DNA of 36,764 nt from Methanobacteriota archaeon (lineage in GTDB: Archaea > Thermoplasmatota > Thermoplasmata > SG8-5): the NCBI GenBank assembly GCA_013791785.1, contig VMTD01000105.1:1-36764 (forward strand). Reading direction: 5' to 3'. Made by a program: the position numbers and the translations under genes. The first letter of the stretch is position 1, and every line of letters starts with the position of its first letter. The notes beneath the pieces are model-generated. The model had not been told where the DNA came from. It worked only from the letters and a program-made list of their open reading frames with translations, and made no database searches. Below are positions 15,229 to 23,141 of the stretch, piece after piece.

Positions 15229-16062
15229 TTACTTAATCTCCACAATCTCCAGCGAGAAATCTGCTGCCTTGACGGAATGCGTCAGCCAGCCCAGCGAGAT
15301 GACGTCCGCGAATTCCGCATATGCCAGTATGTTGTCCGGATTTATCCTGCCGGAGATCTCAATCCTCGCTTTGGGGTTTATTTTTCTGATGCGGGTCGCG
15401 GCCTCCCTCGCCATCTCCGGGGCCATGTTGTCCAGCATGATTATGTCGGCGCCGGTTCCGGCGGCTTCCTCCGCGCCTGCAATGTCAACGACCTCGACTT
15501 CCACAATCGGGGCCTTTCCATGCTCCCTAGCCATGGCCACAGCTTCCGTGATGGTGCTGACTAATCGAAGATGATTATCCTTGATGAGGTACTGGTCGTA
15601 CAGCCCCTCCCGATGCCGAACACCGCCTCCCAGTTCAACGGCGTCCTTTTCCCACTTCCTGAGGCCTGGCGTCGTTTTTCTGGTGGCGGCAATGCTGATT
15701 ACGGGATTCACAGCCCTGCAGGCATCCACCAATTCCCTTGTGATAGTGGCTATGCCGCTGAGCCGCTGGATAAAATTCAGAGCCAGTCTTTCCGTTTTCA
15801 GGAGTGCATCCGCCCTTCCACGGATTTTCATGACAATGTCTCCATTCCTGGCCAGGTCCCCGTCCCTGATGATTATTTCGGTTTCCAGGCCGACATGCCC
15901 GAATATCTCGGCGGCAACATCTATCCCGGCAACGACGCAGTCCTGCTTTACCAGAATGATGGCTTCAACCATCTGGTCCCAGGCTATTGCCTCGGTGGTG
16001 ATATCGCCATCACCCAGGTCTTCAGCGAGAAATTCATGTGGGGCTTTCATGTGCTCAATCAT
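15229..16062 (-). CDS. nadC: Nicotinate-nucleotide pyrophosphorylase (quinolinate phosphoribosyltransferase)
   Basis: NadC converts quinolinate and PRPP to nicotinate mononucleotide, CO2 and PPi in de novo NAD synthesis. The 277-residue length is typical of the family. Hallmarks are ATRKTTPGLR (126-135), GGGVRHREGLYDQYLIKDNH (from about 145) and the C-terminal barrel segments IEISGRINPDNI and DVISLGWLTHS. A TATTTTTAT box about 25 nt upstream supports a leaderless start at 16062 (a second Met at residue 5 is an alternative). nadA and nadB are not in the window. The plus-strand ORFs here are shadows. Confidence 0.95.
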   Translation of the reverse strand: MIEHMKAPHEFLAEDLGDGDITTEAIAWDQMVEAIILVKQDCVVAGIDVAAEIFGHVGLETEIIIRDGDLARNGDIVMKIRGRADALLKTERLALNFIQRLSGIATITRELVDACRAVNPVISIAATRKTTPGLRKWEKDAVELGGGVRHREGLYDQYLIKDNHLRLVSTITEAVAMAREHGKAPIVEVEVVDIAGAEEAAGTGADIIMLDNMAPEMAREAATRIRKINPKARIEISGRINPDNILAYAEFADVISLGWLTHSVKAADFSLEIVEIK

Positions 16063-16128
16063 GTATTACCTGATAAAAATACTTTCTGGTACTTGTAAGG
16101 GGTCAATGGTGAAGCCACTTACAGGTCC

Positions 16129-16380
16129 TCAGAAATCTTCCGCGTCGGGTACAATTGCCTCGTCTGTTTCCAGGCGGAAAAGCACACCCATCTTCTTGAG
16201 AACCTCGTGGACCTTGTCCGCGAAGTAGATGGTATCATCGACACTGGCGTTCTTGCCCCACTCGTAAACGAAATCATAGTTACCTGTACATGGCTTGAAG
16301 CCGATCATCTGGAGCCTGTCCACTACTTCGGAGGGCAGATTTCCCTCGGTGCTGAACATGACTGTGAGATACGTCCTCAT
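16129..16380 (-). CDS. Conserved-looking small protein, family not recognised
   Basis: The 83-residue soluble protein (MRTYLTVMFSTEGNLPSEVV...) has a beta-alpha-beta-like pattern and an acidic C-terminus. CTATTTATAATC lies about 25 nt upstream of the ATG, a good TATA box for a leaderless transcript. It is downstream of its own promoter and upstream of nadC in the same direction, 66 nt before nadC. I cannot assign a function. Confidence 0.7.
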   Translation of the reverse strand: MRTYLTVMFSTEGNLPSEVVDRLQMIGFKPCTGNYDFVYEWGKNASVDDTIYFADKVHEVLKKMGVLFRLETDEAIVPDAEDF

Positions 16381-16484
16381 CGGGTCTGAATAAGCTGCGA
16401 GATTATAAATAGTTTTGTCTGGCTTTTATTTGCCTCGCACACGGATACCTGTCATTGCATCCGGTAATGTTCTTATCTCAATAG

Positions 16485-17015
16485 ATGTATACCATGCGTA
16501 TGAGACCCAAGGTGCATGACTCTTGCTATGTGCACAGGACCGCGGTGATAATCGGCGATGTCACCATATCGGAGAATTGCGGCATCTGGCCCAATGCGGT
16601 TGTCAGGGGGGACGAATCTTCAGTCTTCATCGGCAAAAATTCCAATATCCAGGATTGCTGCGTCATCCATGTTACCACCGATACCCCCACAAAGATAGGC
16701 GACAATGTATCCCTGGGCCATGGTTGCGTGGTTCACGGGGCCACAATCGGTAACGATGTGATAGTCGGCATGAAGGCCGTGGTTCTGAACAGGGCGGTGA
16801 TTGGGGACGGCTGCGTCATCGCGGCCGGCGCACTGGTCAAGGAAGGCGCCGTAATCCCGCCGGGCAGCCTCGTCGTTGGCGTCCCCGGGAAGGTCGTCAG
16901 GGAATCCGATGCCGGTCTGGGGGAATACGCCAGGAAGAATGCTGCCACTTACGTCGACCTGGCCCGGCGCCACCGGAACGGCGAGTGGTCTGAGTACGAA
17001 CACCGGCAGGATTGA
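16485..17015 (+). CDS. Gamma-carbonic-anhydrase-family left-handed beta-helix protein
   Basis: The 176-residue protein carries hexapeptide-repeat turns typical of the left-handed beta-helix (VIIGDVTI, VFIGKNSNI, VIGDGCVIAAGALV). The three zinc-ligand histidines of the gamma-CA/YrdA family are present: VIHVTT (His62), LGHGCVVH (His79 and His84). It also has IWPNAVVRGD and the closing VGVPGKVVR. Members hydrate CO2 or act as inactive homologues; residues of the extended Cam loop are missing, as in YrdA-type proteins. Start options are ATG 16485, 16494 or 16500. The last fits the usual family N-terminus and a possible TATA element (TTCTTATC) best. Confidence 0.9.
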   Translation: MYTMRMRPKVHDSCYVHRTAVIIGDVTISENCGIWPNAVVRGDESSVFIGKNSNIQDCCVIHVTTDTPTKIGDNVSLGHGCVVHGATIGNDVIVGMKAVVLNRAVIGDGCVIAAGALVKEGAVIPPGSLVVGVPGKVVRESDAGLGEYARKNAATYVDLARRHRNGEWSEYEHRQD

Positions 17016-17101
17016 TTGCCTGAACCGAATAATCAATCAATATTCCGAACAGGCTGAAAAACCTTTATAGATGCCTTCCAAATATCGGACGAGGTAATTC
17101 T

Positions 17102-18175
17102 ATGTCTCACAAGCGATTGCTTATACCCGGACCGACAGAATCTCCCATCGAGATTCTGCAGCAGCAGACCAGGTGGTTGATAGGGCACAGGAGCGCAGAG
17201 TATACGGCACTGTACACTGGCATAATCGATAAACTCGGAAAGTTCTTCGAGACCGAAATGCACAGGGCGACCCTGACCGCATCCGGAACTATCTGGATGG
17301 ACATCACAGCCAGAAATATTGTCAAGAACCGTGCTCTCGCCGGCGTGTGCGGCGCATTCTCTGACAGGATGTACAAGACCATAAGGGATGCCGGAAAGCA
17401 GGTTGACCCGCTGAAGGTCGAGCTCGGCAAGGCCATAAAACCGGAGATGGTCCTGGAGGCACTGGGCAAGGCTGACTACGACACGGTAGCCATAGTCCAC
17501 AACGAGACCTCGACCGGCGTTCGCAATCCCATCGAAGAAATCGGCAAGGCCATCAAGAAGGAATATCCTGACATAATGTTCGTCGTTGATGCCGTATCGT
17601 CTGCCGGCGGGGATTATCTGGTGCCGGAAAAGCTGAACGCCGACCTGATGTTCACATCCACCCAGAAGTGCTTTGCGCTTCCTCCCGGGCTGTCGATTGC
17701 TTTCTACTCGGACGCAGCGGTTGAGAGGGCCCGCTCGGTTCCGGGACGCGGCCATTACACCGACCTCATCGCCATCCATGATTATTATCAGAAGAAGAAG
17801 CAGAATCACACAACGCCGAACGTCAGCCTGATGTACGCTCTCGATTACCAGCTCGACCGCATGCTGAAGGAAGGTCACCAGGCAAGATACGAGCGGCATC
17901 TGGCCATGGCCGAGTACACCCGCAAATGGGCCTCCGAAAAGATGGAGATGTTCCCGGAGCCGGGCTACGAATCGGTTACGGTTTCAACCATCACCAACAC
18001 CCTGGGCAAGGACATAGGCGCCCTGAACAAGGCCCTGGGAAAGAGAGGCTACCAGATAGCCAACGGGTACGGCGAACTGAAGGAGAAGACATTCAGGATA
18101 GGCCACATGGGCGAGTGGACCCCGGATGAAATTAAATCATTGTTGTGGCACATAGACGACATATGGGGTGAGTGA
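17102..18175 (+). CDS. Class V PLP aminotransferase (serine-pyruvate/alanine-glyoxylate type)
   Basis: This is a 357-residue fold-type I PLP enzyme. It has the N-terminal IPGPTESP, the PLP aspartate in FVVDAVSSAGG (Asp163), the Schiff-base lysine in TSTQKCFALPPG (Lys189) and the substrate-binding arginine region near the C-terminus. A TATA box (CCTTTATAG, about 17062-17070) and a GAGGT Shine-Dalgarno precede it. It is followed after one base by serA and then DUF1015. This points to serine metabolism: either an archaeal phosphoserine aminotransferase substitute or serine-glyoxylate exchange. The substrate is inferred from context. Confidence 0.92.
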   Translation: MSHKRLLIPGPTESPIEILQQQTRWLIGHRSAEYTALYTGIIDKLGKFFETEMHRATLTASGTIWMDITARNIVKNRALAGVCGAFSDRMYKTIRDAGKQVDPLKVELGKAIKPEMVLEALGKADYDTVAIVHNETSTGVRNPIEEIGKAIKKEYPDIMFVVDAVSSAGGDYLVPEKLNADLMFTSTQKCFALPPGLSIAFYSDAAVERARSVPGRGHYTDLIAIHDYYQKKKQNHTTPNVSLMYALDYQLDRMLKEGHQARYERHLAMAEYTRKWASEKMEMFPEPGYESVTVSTITNTLGKDIGALNKALGKRGYQIANGYGELKEKTFRIGHMGEWTPDEIKSLLWHIDDIWGE

Positions 18176-18176
18176 A

Positions 18177-19076
18177 ATGAAAATAATGGTATCTGACAAA
18201 CTTGCAGCCGAAGGCGTGAGGAAAATGGAGGCAGCAGGCCACGAAGTCCTCAAGGCCTGGGACGAGCCCAAGGAGAAGCTGCCTCAGCTCATAGCGGATT
18301 GCGATGCTCTTGTCATCAGGAGCGCAACAAAGGCCAACAAAGCGCTGATAGATGCCGCGCCTAAGCTCAAGGTCATCGGTCGCGCCGGAATTGGCCTGGA
18401 TAACGTCGACGTTGAGCATGCCAAGTCAAAAGGCATCGTCGTGGTTAACACGCCCACCGCTACCACAATCTCGGTTGCGGAGCTGACTTTCACGTTCATA
18501 CTGGCCTCCTATCGGGACATAATCACCGGAACCAATACCACCAAGGCCGGAAAGTGGGAGAAAAAGACCCTGAAGGGCAACGAAGTTTACGGAAAAACAC
18601 TTGGCGTTGCAGGTATCGGCCGCATAGGCCAGGCAGTGGCGGAACGTGCGGTCGCATTCGGCATGAACGTGCTTGCTTACGATCCATACGTCAAGAGCGA
18701 CAAGTATGAGAACGTCACTCTGGACGACCTTGCGGCCAGGAGCGATTTTATCACTCTTCATCTGCCGCTTACCCCGGAAACGAAGCACATGATATCCAAA
18801 AAACAGTTCGACAGCATGAAGAACGGCGTCGTAATTCTCAACGTTGCCAGGGGCGGAACGATTGATGAGAATGCCCTTTACGAGGCCATGAAATCCGGCA
18901 AGGTGAAGGCCGCGTGCCTGGATGTTTTCGAGGTCGAGCCGCCCACAGGAAACAAACTTCTGGAACTGCCCAACCTCCTCTGCACGCCCCATATCGGCGC
19001 CCAGACCGCAGAGGGTCAGACCAGGGCCGGCATCATGGTGGCCGAGGCAGTCCTGGAAAAGCTGGCGGGAAAGTGA
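18177..19076 (+). CDS. serA: D-3-phosphoglycerate dehydrogenase, short form
   Basis: The enzyme oxidises 3-phosphoglycerate to 3-phosphohydroxypyruvate, the first step of phosphorylated serine synthesis. It has 299 residues with the NAD motif GVAGIGRIGQ (144-152) and catalytic Arg225 (NVARGGTID), Glu254 and His272 (TPHIGA). It lacks the C-terminal ACT/intervening domains that give serine feedback inhibition in long forms. The track start at GTG 18168 overlaps the previous gene. ATG 18177, one base after that stop and 6 nt after GGGGTG, is preferred. A closely related 2-hydroxyacid dehydrogenase activity cannot be excluded, but the neighbours favour SerA. Confidence 0.92.
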   Translation: MKIMVSDKLAAEGVRKMEAAGHEVLKAWDEPKEKLPQLIADCDALVIRSATKANKALIDAAPKLKVIGRAGIGLDNVDVEHAKSKGIVVVNTPTATTISVAELTFTFILASYRDIITGTNTTKAGKWEKKTLKGNEVYGKTLGVAGIGRIGQAVAERAVAFGMNVLAYDPYVKSDKYENVTLDDLAARSDFITLHLPLTPETKHMISKKQFDSMKNGVVILNVARGGTIDENALYEAMKSGKVKAACLDVFEVEPPTGNKLLELPNLLCTPHIGAQTAEGQTRAGIMVAEAVLEKLAGK

Positions 19077-19080
19077 AACC

Positions 19081-20313
19081 ATGGTCTGCGTAAGACCGTT
19101 CATGGGCCTGAGACCTAGCCCCGGCCTAGCTGAGAAGGTGGCCGCACCGCCGTACGATGTTCTGGATTCCAACGAGGCCAGGGAGATGGCCTCCGGCAAT
19201 CCGCACAGTTTCCTGCACATCAACAAGCCGGAGATAGATTTACCCGAGTCGATGGATCCTTACAATGACGCTGTCTATGCCAAGGGCGCGGAGAACCTGG
19301 CCAGATTCATTTCAGAGGGAACCATGAAGCAAGACGCCGTACCGCAGTTCTACTTCTACCGCCAGATAATGAACAATCATGCCCAAGTAGGTCTTGTTGC
19401 GACGGTATCGGCCGACGATTACGAAGCAGGCAAGATAAAGAAGCATGAGTTCACCCGCCCGGACAAGGAGAACGACCGCATCAGACACATAATGGCCCTG
19501 AACGCCCAAGTCGGCCCGGTCTTCCTTACCTATCCCGATGAAGATGAAATAAACTGCATCCAGGCCAAGGTTTGCGCCGGGAAGCCGGAATGCGATTTCG
19601 TTTCGGCGGACAATGTGAGACACACCCTCTGGCTTGTGGACAAGGACAACGGCCATACCATTTCCAAGACTTTCGAGAAGGTGCCATACCTTTACGTGGC
19701 TGACGGCCATCACCGTTCGGCCGCCGGCACGATAGTCGCCAGGCAGCGCCGTGACCATAACCCGGGCCACACAGGAAATGAGGAGTACAACTTCTTCCTG
19801 GCAGTGATATTTCCCAAGAGCCACATGAAGATAATGGCCTACAACCGCGCCGTCATGGACCTCAACGGTCTGGGTGAGAACGAGTTTCTGCAGCTGGTGG
19901 GGGATAATTTCATTGTTAAATCCGATGCCGGCCCTAGCCCCGGGTCTGTCCACACCTTTTCAATGTACCTTGGCGGTAAGTGGTACTGTCTCGAGCCGAA
20001 GCAGGGCAGTTACCCGGTGGACGATCCGGTGAAAAGCATAGATGCCAGCATACTTCAGCAGAACCTGCTCCATCCCATACTGGGCATAGACAATCCCAGG
20101 ACGGATAACAGAATAAAATTCATCGGCGGGATACGCGGCACCGGAGAGCTGGAGAAACTTGTGAACTCGGGCAAGTTCAAGGTCGCGTTTTCCCTGTACC
20201 CGGTGACGCTGGACCAACTGTTCGCCGTTGCGGATTCAGGAAATGTCATGCCCCCGAAATCCACCTGGTTCGAGCCGAAACTGAGGTCGGGCCTTGTCGT
20301 CCACATGCTCTAG
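19081..20313 (+). CDS. DUF1015 family protein
   Basis: The track ORF begins upstream inside serA. The real start is ATG 19081, four bases after the serA stop, giving 410 residues. The N-terminus (VRPFMGLRPSPGLAEKVAAPPYDVL) and the central motif YVADGHHRSAA (about 205-215) are the DUF1015 signatures. A DGHHR motif is also the catalytic signature of ParB/sulfiredoxin-fold kinases such as archaeal serine kinase SerK. DUF1015 genes commonly sit beside serA. A role in serine or phosphoserine metabolism is therefore a reasonable inference, not shown. It is the third gene of the aminotransferase-serA operon. Confidence 0.9.
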   Translation: MVCVRPFMGLRPSPGLAEKVAAPPYDVLDSNEAREMASGNPHSFLHINKPEIDLPESMDPYNDAVYAKGAENLARFISEGTMKQDAVPQFYFYRQIMNNHAQVGLVATVSADDYEAGKIKKHEFTRPDKENDRIRHIMALNAQVGPVFLTYPDEDEINCIQAKVCAGKPECDFVSADNVRHTLWLVDKDNGHTISKTFEKVPYLYVADGHHRSAAGTIVARQRRDHNPGHTGNEEYNFFLAVIFPKSHMKIMAYNRAVMDLNGLGENEFLQLVGDNFIVKSDAGPSPGSVHTFSMYLGGKWYCLEPKQGSYPVDDPVKSIDASILQQNLLHPILGIDNPRTDNRIKFIGGIRGTGELEKLVNSGKFKVAFSLYPVTLDQLFAVADSGNVMPPKSTWFEPKLRSGLVVHML

Positions 20314-20315
20314 GG

Positions 20316-20428
20316 CGATTGTAGATTTAGGGATTGTAGATTGTAGATTTACGACGGATTGACGACGTTGCATATTCTCAACACAAATCTAAAATCTAAG
20401 ATCTAAAATCTAAAATTTCAGAAGACTG
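20316..20428 (-). repeat. Dispersed repeat, copy 2 (inverted)
   Basis: Read on the minus strand this is CAGTCTTCTGAAATTTTAGA, TTTTAGA units, GAATATGCAACGTCGTCAAT and ATCTACAATC units. It matches copy 1 (404-509) almost throughout, with small length changes in the modular parts. It lies just after the DUF1015 stop and before the uppS promoter. Confidence 0.8.
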
Positions 20429-20452
20429 ACCTCTCACTGCTCTAGAAACATC

Positions 20453-20460
20453 TTTTATAC
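20453..20460 (+). promoter_or_regulatory. TATA box for the cis-prenyltransferase gene
   Basis: TTTTATAC lies 22-29 nt before ATG 20482. There is no Shine-Dalgarno between them, so the transcript is probably leaderless. Confidence 0.5.
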
Positions 20461-20481
20461 CCGGTCACATTTCTCAGAGCA

Positions 20482-21279
20482 ATGCCAACGGACAGCCAGG
20501 GCTATCACAAATCCGGCATAATTTCGGACACGGCCTACAAGCAGTACGAGAAGCGTCTTTTGAAAGAGGTGCAGCAATTTCCCCCGCCGGGACATGTGGC
20601 CATCATCATGGATGGTAATCGGCGCTTTGCCAAGGAGATCGGTCTCGGCCCAACCGAGGGGCACAAGAAGGGTCGGAACAAACTCGAAGAAATTCTCGAA
20701 TGGGGCATGGAAGTCGGCGTGAAAGTTCTTACGGTCTACGCGTTTTCATCGGAGAACCTGAGCCGAAACGAAGGGGAAATAAAAGAACTCATGAAACTGT
20801 TCGAGGAGAGTTTTTACAACGTTGCGGACGACGAGCGTGTTCACAGGAATAAAATCCGCATCCGGGCACTGGGCATGATTGATTCCCTGCCGGAGAGCGT
20901 CAGGAAGGCCATAGCCCACGCCGAGGAAAGAACAAAAAACTATGACAATTACAATCTTAACCTGGCCATAGCCTACAGCGGCAGGGAGGAGATAATCCAG
21001 GCCATAAGGGAAATCGCCGGCAAAGTGAAGTCCGGGGAAATGACTGTGGACCAGATAGATCAAAAGATGTTTTCCGGTTACCTCTACACCAAGGAATTTC
21101 CCGATCCGGATCTTATACTCAGAACCAGCGGCGAAGTTCGTGTATCCAACTTCCTTCTGTGGCAGCTGGCATACTCGGAACTCTACTTCGTGGACGTGTA
21201 CTGGCCCGGATTCAGGAAGATTGACTTTCTCAGGGCGATAAGGTCATACCAGCAGCGTTCCAGAAGGTTCGGGAAGTGA
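20482..21279 (+). CDS. uppS: cis-Prenyltransferase (polyprenyl diphosphate synthase)
   Basis: The enzyme elongates an allylic diphosphate with isopentenyl diphosphate to a long polyprenyl diphosphate; in archaea this feeds the dolichol-type carrier for glycosylation. The 265-residue sequence has the catalytic IIMDGNRRFAKE (Asp44), YAFSSENLSRNEGE, RTSGEVRVSNFLLWQLAYSE and the C-terminal R..RRFG. An N-terminal extension of about 35 residues precedes the core. The methyltransferase gene follows after 3 nt, so the two form an operon. Confidence 0.95.
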   Translation: MPTDSQGYHKSGIISDTAYKQYEKRLLKEVQQFPPPGHVAIIMDGNRRFAKEIGLGPTEGHKKGRNKLEEILEWGMEVGVKVLTVYAFSSENLSRNEGEIKELMKLFEESFYNVADDERVHRNKIRIRALGMIDSLPESVRKAIAHAEERTKNYDNYNLNLAIAYSGREEIIQAIREIAGKVKSGEMTVDQIDQKMFSGYLYTKEFPDPDLILRTSGEVRVSNFLLWQLAYSELYFVDVYWPGFRKIDFLRAIRSYQQRSRRFGK

Positions 21280-21282
21280 GTT

Positions 21283-21912
21283 ATGGTCCGAAAGGAGCGC
21301 GTCAGGAAGAAATACGACCGCTGGAGTCGGTTTTATGACGCCTTCGATCTGGGCGGCGTCAATGACCAGAAGAAGCTGGCAGTGGACCTTCTTGAACTTT
21401 CTCAGGATTCCCTGGTTCTCGATATCGGCACCGGTACAGGCGCGATAATTCCGTACCTGGCATCGAAACTGGGCAAGAACGGAAAAGTAATCGGCATCGA
21501 TTTCTCGGAGCAAATGATTGAGAGAGCAAACGTCCGCATAAAAAAGCAGGGCATCGGCTCGAAAGCGGAAGCCAGGGTGGCGGACGCGACCGCCATGGAA
21601 TACCCGGACCGCCATTTCGACGCCGCACTGGCAACGTTCGCATTCACCTCCTTCCCCGAGCCAGAAAAAGCCATCGCCGAGGCAGCAAGGGTGCTGAAGC
21701 CCGGCGCGAGATTCTCGGTGCTGGACACGGGCAAACCGCCCGGGAAAGCGGGCTTCAGGTACCGGTACCTCAAGGCCGTGATGTGGCGTGCCGGATATAC
21801 CAACATCTCCCTGGATGTTCCCGGCCTGTTGAGGAAGTCCAGCTTCAAAATCATTAAACTGCACAGGTTCAGCGGGAGTTTCGCGTATATCTGTCTGTGT
21901 GAGAAGACGTGA
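21283..21912 (+). CDS. Class I SAM-dependent methyltransferase (UbiE/COQ5-like)
   Basis: This is a 209-residue Rossmann methyltransferase. It has motif I VLDIGTGTG (46-54), the acidic residue after strand 2 (VIGIDFSEQMIERA), and post-motif segments AMEYPDRHFDAALATFAF and LKPGARFSVLD. The N-terminal RKKYDRWSRFYDAFD resembles ubiquinone/menaquinone methyltransferases. It follows uppS after 3 nt, so the substrate may be a prenyl-linked lipid or quinone. That substrate is inference from context. Confidence 0.9.
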   Translation: MVRKERVRKKYDRWSRFYDAFDLGGVNDQKKLAVDLLELSQDSLVLDIGTGTGAIIPYLASKLGKNGKVIGIDFSEQMIERANVRIKKQGIGSKAEARVADATAMEYPDRHFDAALATFAFTSFPEPEKAIAEAARVLKPGARFSVLDTGKPPGKAGFRYRYLKAVMWRAGYTNISLDVPGLLRKSSFKIIKLHRFSGSFAYICLCEKT

Positions 21913-21955
21913 AGGGCGGAGTGAATCCGCGGCGGCTGTTGAATGCAATTCTCGT

Positions 21956-21988
21956 CGATTTTAGATTTTAGATTTTAGATTTACGACG
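21956..21988 (+). repeat. Dispersed repeat, short hybrid copy 3
   Basis: CGATTTTAGATTTTAGATTT and the following ACGACG join the TTTTAGA module and the TTTACGACG module of the long repeats, with the middle missing. The rest of the 21912-22280 gap is AT-rich. It holds two copies of CGGTGAATGC and a TATAAAAG box at about 22257 for the next gene, and I see no further gene. Confidence 0.65.
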
Positions 21989-22279
21989 TGCGGTGAATGC
22001 AGCTGGTACCGTTTGAAAACAGCGCATTCGCCAATGGCCCAGAAACATTTCTAAACTGAATCTAGGGCCATAGAATTCCCTTCATTTTGCAAGCAATCGG
22101 TGAATGCGAAAACTAAATTCAAACATTCTGGAGCGTTCGCCATGAATCGGCGTTCTATCTTCATTAATGATTCACGGGTCTTTGGAATTTCCGCAATCGA
22201 CATTATGCAAACGATTTGATTGCGGTTACAAAACGTTGTACCAATGAATATTTATCCTATAAAAGCACTATAATCTTTT

Positions 22280-22963
22280 ATGGACCTGTTCTCCCATGTC
22301 CTCTGGACATCGGTTCTCGGCCGCAACAGGCTGTGGCATGACGAGGCGATATTATTCGCCTTGCTTCCGGATGCCGGTTACTTTCTCATAATGCTTTACG
22401 TGCTCTTCGGCACCCCCATGAACGTGAATTTTGCCGATGCCATGGTCACGCTTCCGAAGGGATTCATGGTTATTTACTACCTGCTGCACAGCTTCGTGGT
22501 GTTCGGCGTCACGGCGCTGGCCGTGTGGAAATTGAAGCCGAAACTTTTGCCTGCTCTTTCGGCCTGGTTTTTTCATATCTGCATGGACATTCCCTTTCAC
22601 GACGGCGTGTTTGGCACCCGGATACTTTATCCCTTGCTCCCGAACTTCTACATCGGCGGCATGTCCTGGGGCGATTATCGAGTTCTGGCGGGCTCCTACT
22701 TCCTGCTTCTGGCCACTTGGTTCTACCTGGAGATGAGGGAACTTCGGAAGCATCGCCGCAGGGATAACTGGCTTCCTGATTGGATCGACCGCCTGGAGCA
22801 CGCTGTCGGAGGTCTAATAAACCCGAAGCCCATTCCCACAGCCCATGCAGAGGGCGGAGATAACGCGCGAACACCTGACAGGATACCTGGAGAAGACCGC
22901 GTCGGCACTGGAGAAAATCAGTATCACGGCCCCGGAGCCGTCCCACCACCGGAAGCAGGCTGA
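22280..22963 (+). CDS. Polytopic membrane protein, possibly of the membrane-bound metal-dependent hydrolase type
   Basis: The 227-residue protein has hydrophobic segments at about 20-40, 62-80, 88-105 and 133-148. The placement of His/Asp motifs (MDLFSHVLW, LLPDAGYF, LLHSF, FFHICMDIPFH) is reminiscent of YdjM/DUF457-like membrane-bound metal-dependent hydrolases. A TATAAAAG box precedes it. The last 40 residues are low-complexity and Gly/Pro-rich, and are read through 119 nt that also encode the start of the DUF357 protein, so the natural C-terminus may be shorter or a frameshift may have occurred. The family assignment is tentative. Confidence 0.7.
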   Translation: MDLFSHVLWTSVLGRNRLWHDEAILFALLPDAGYFLIMLYVLFGTPMNVNFADAMVTLPKGFMVIYYLLHSFVVFGVTALAVWKLKPKLLPALSAWFFHICMDIPFHDGVFGTRILYPLLPNFYIGGMSWGDYRVLAGSYFLLLATWFYLEMRELRKHRRRDNWLPDWIDRLEHAVGGLINPKPIPTAHAEGGDNARTPDRIPGEDRVGTGENQYHGPGAVPPPEAG

Positions 22964-23141
22964 GGATTTTCTCTCCATGGCACAGGCGTATTTCCAGGAT
23001 GCGAATCATTTTCTCGAGCAGGGTGATTACGTTAACTCGTTCGCATGCGTGAACTATGCCCACGGCTGGCTGGACGCCGGGGCGCGCCTGGGACTTTTTG
23101 ACGTTGGCAAAGATAATGCATTATTCACGCTGACAGAATAA
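22845..23141 (+). CDS. DUF357 family protein
   Basis: The 98-residue helical protein (ITREHLTGYLEKTASALEKI, AEDFLSMAQAYFQDANHFLE, NYAHGWLDAGARLGLF) fits the archaeal DUF357 family, whose function is not established. It starts at ATG 22845 inside the C-terminal coding region of the membrane protein, in another frame. No later start would keep the conserved N-terminal helix. It ends one base before the convergent pantoate kinase gene's stop. Confidence 0.85.
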   Translation: MQRAEITREHLTGYLEKTASALEKISITAPEPSHHRKQAEDFLSMAQAYFQDANHFLEQGDYVNSFACVNYAHGWLDAGARLGLFDVGKDNALFTLTE

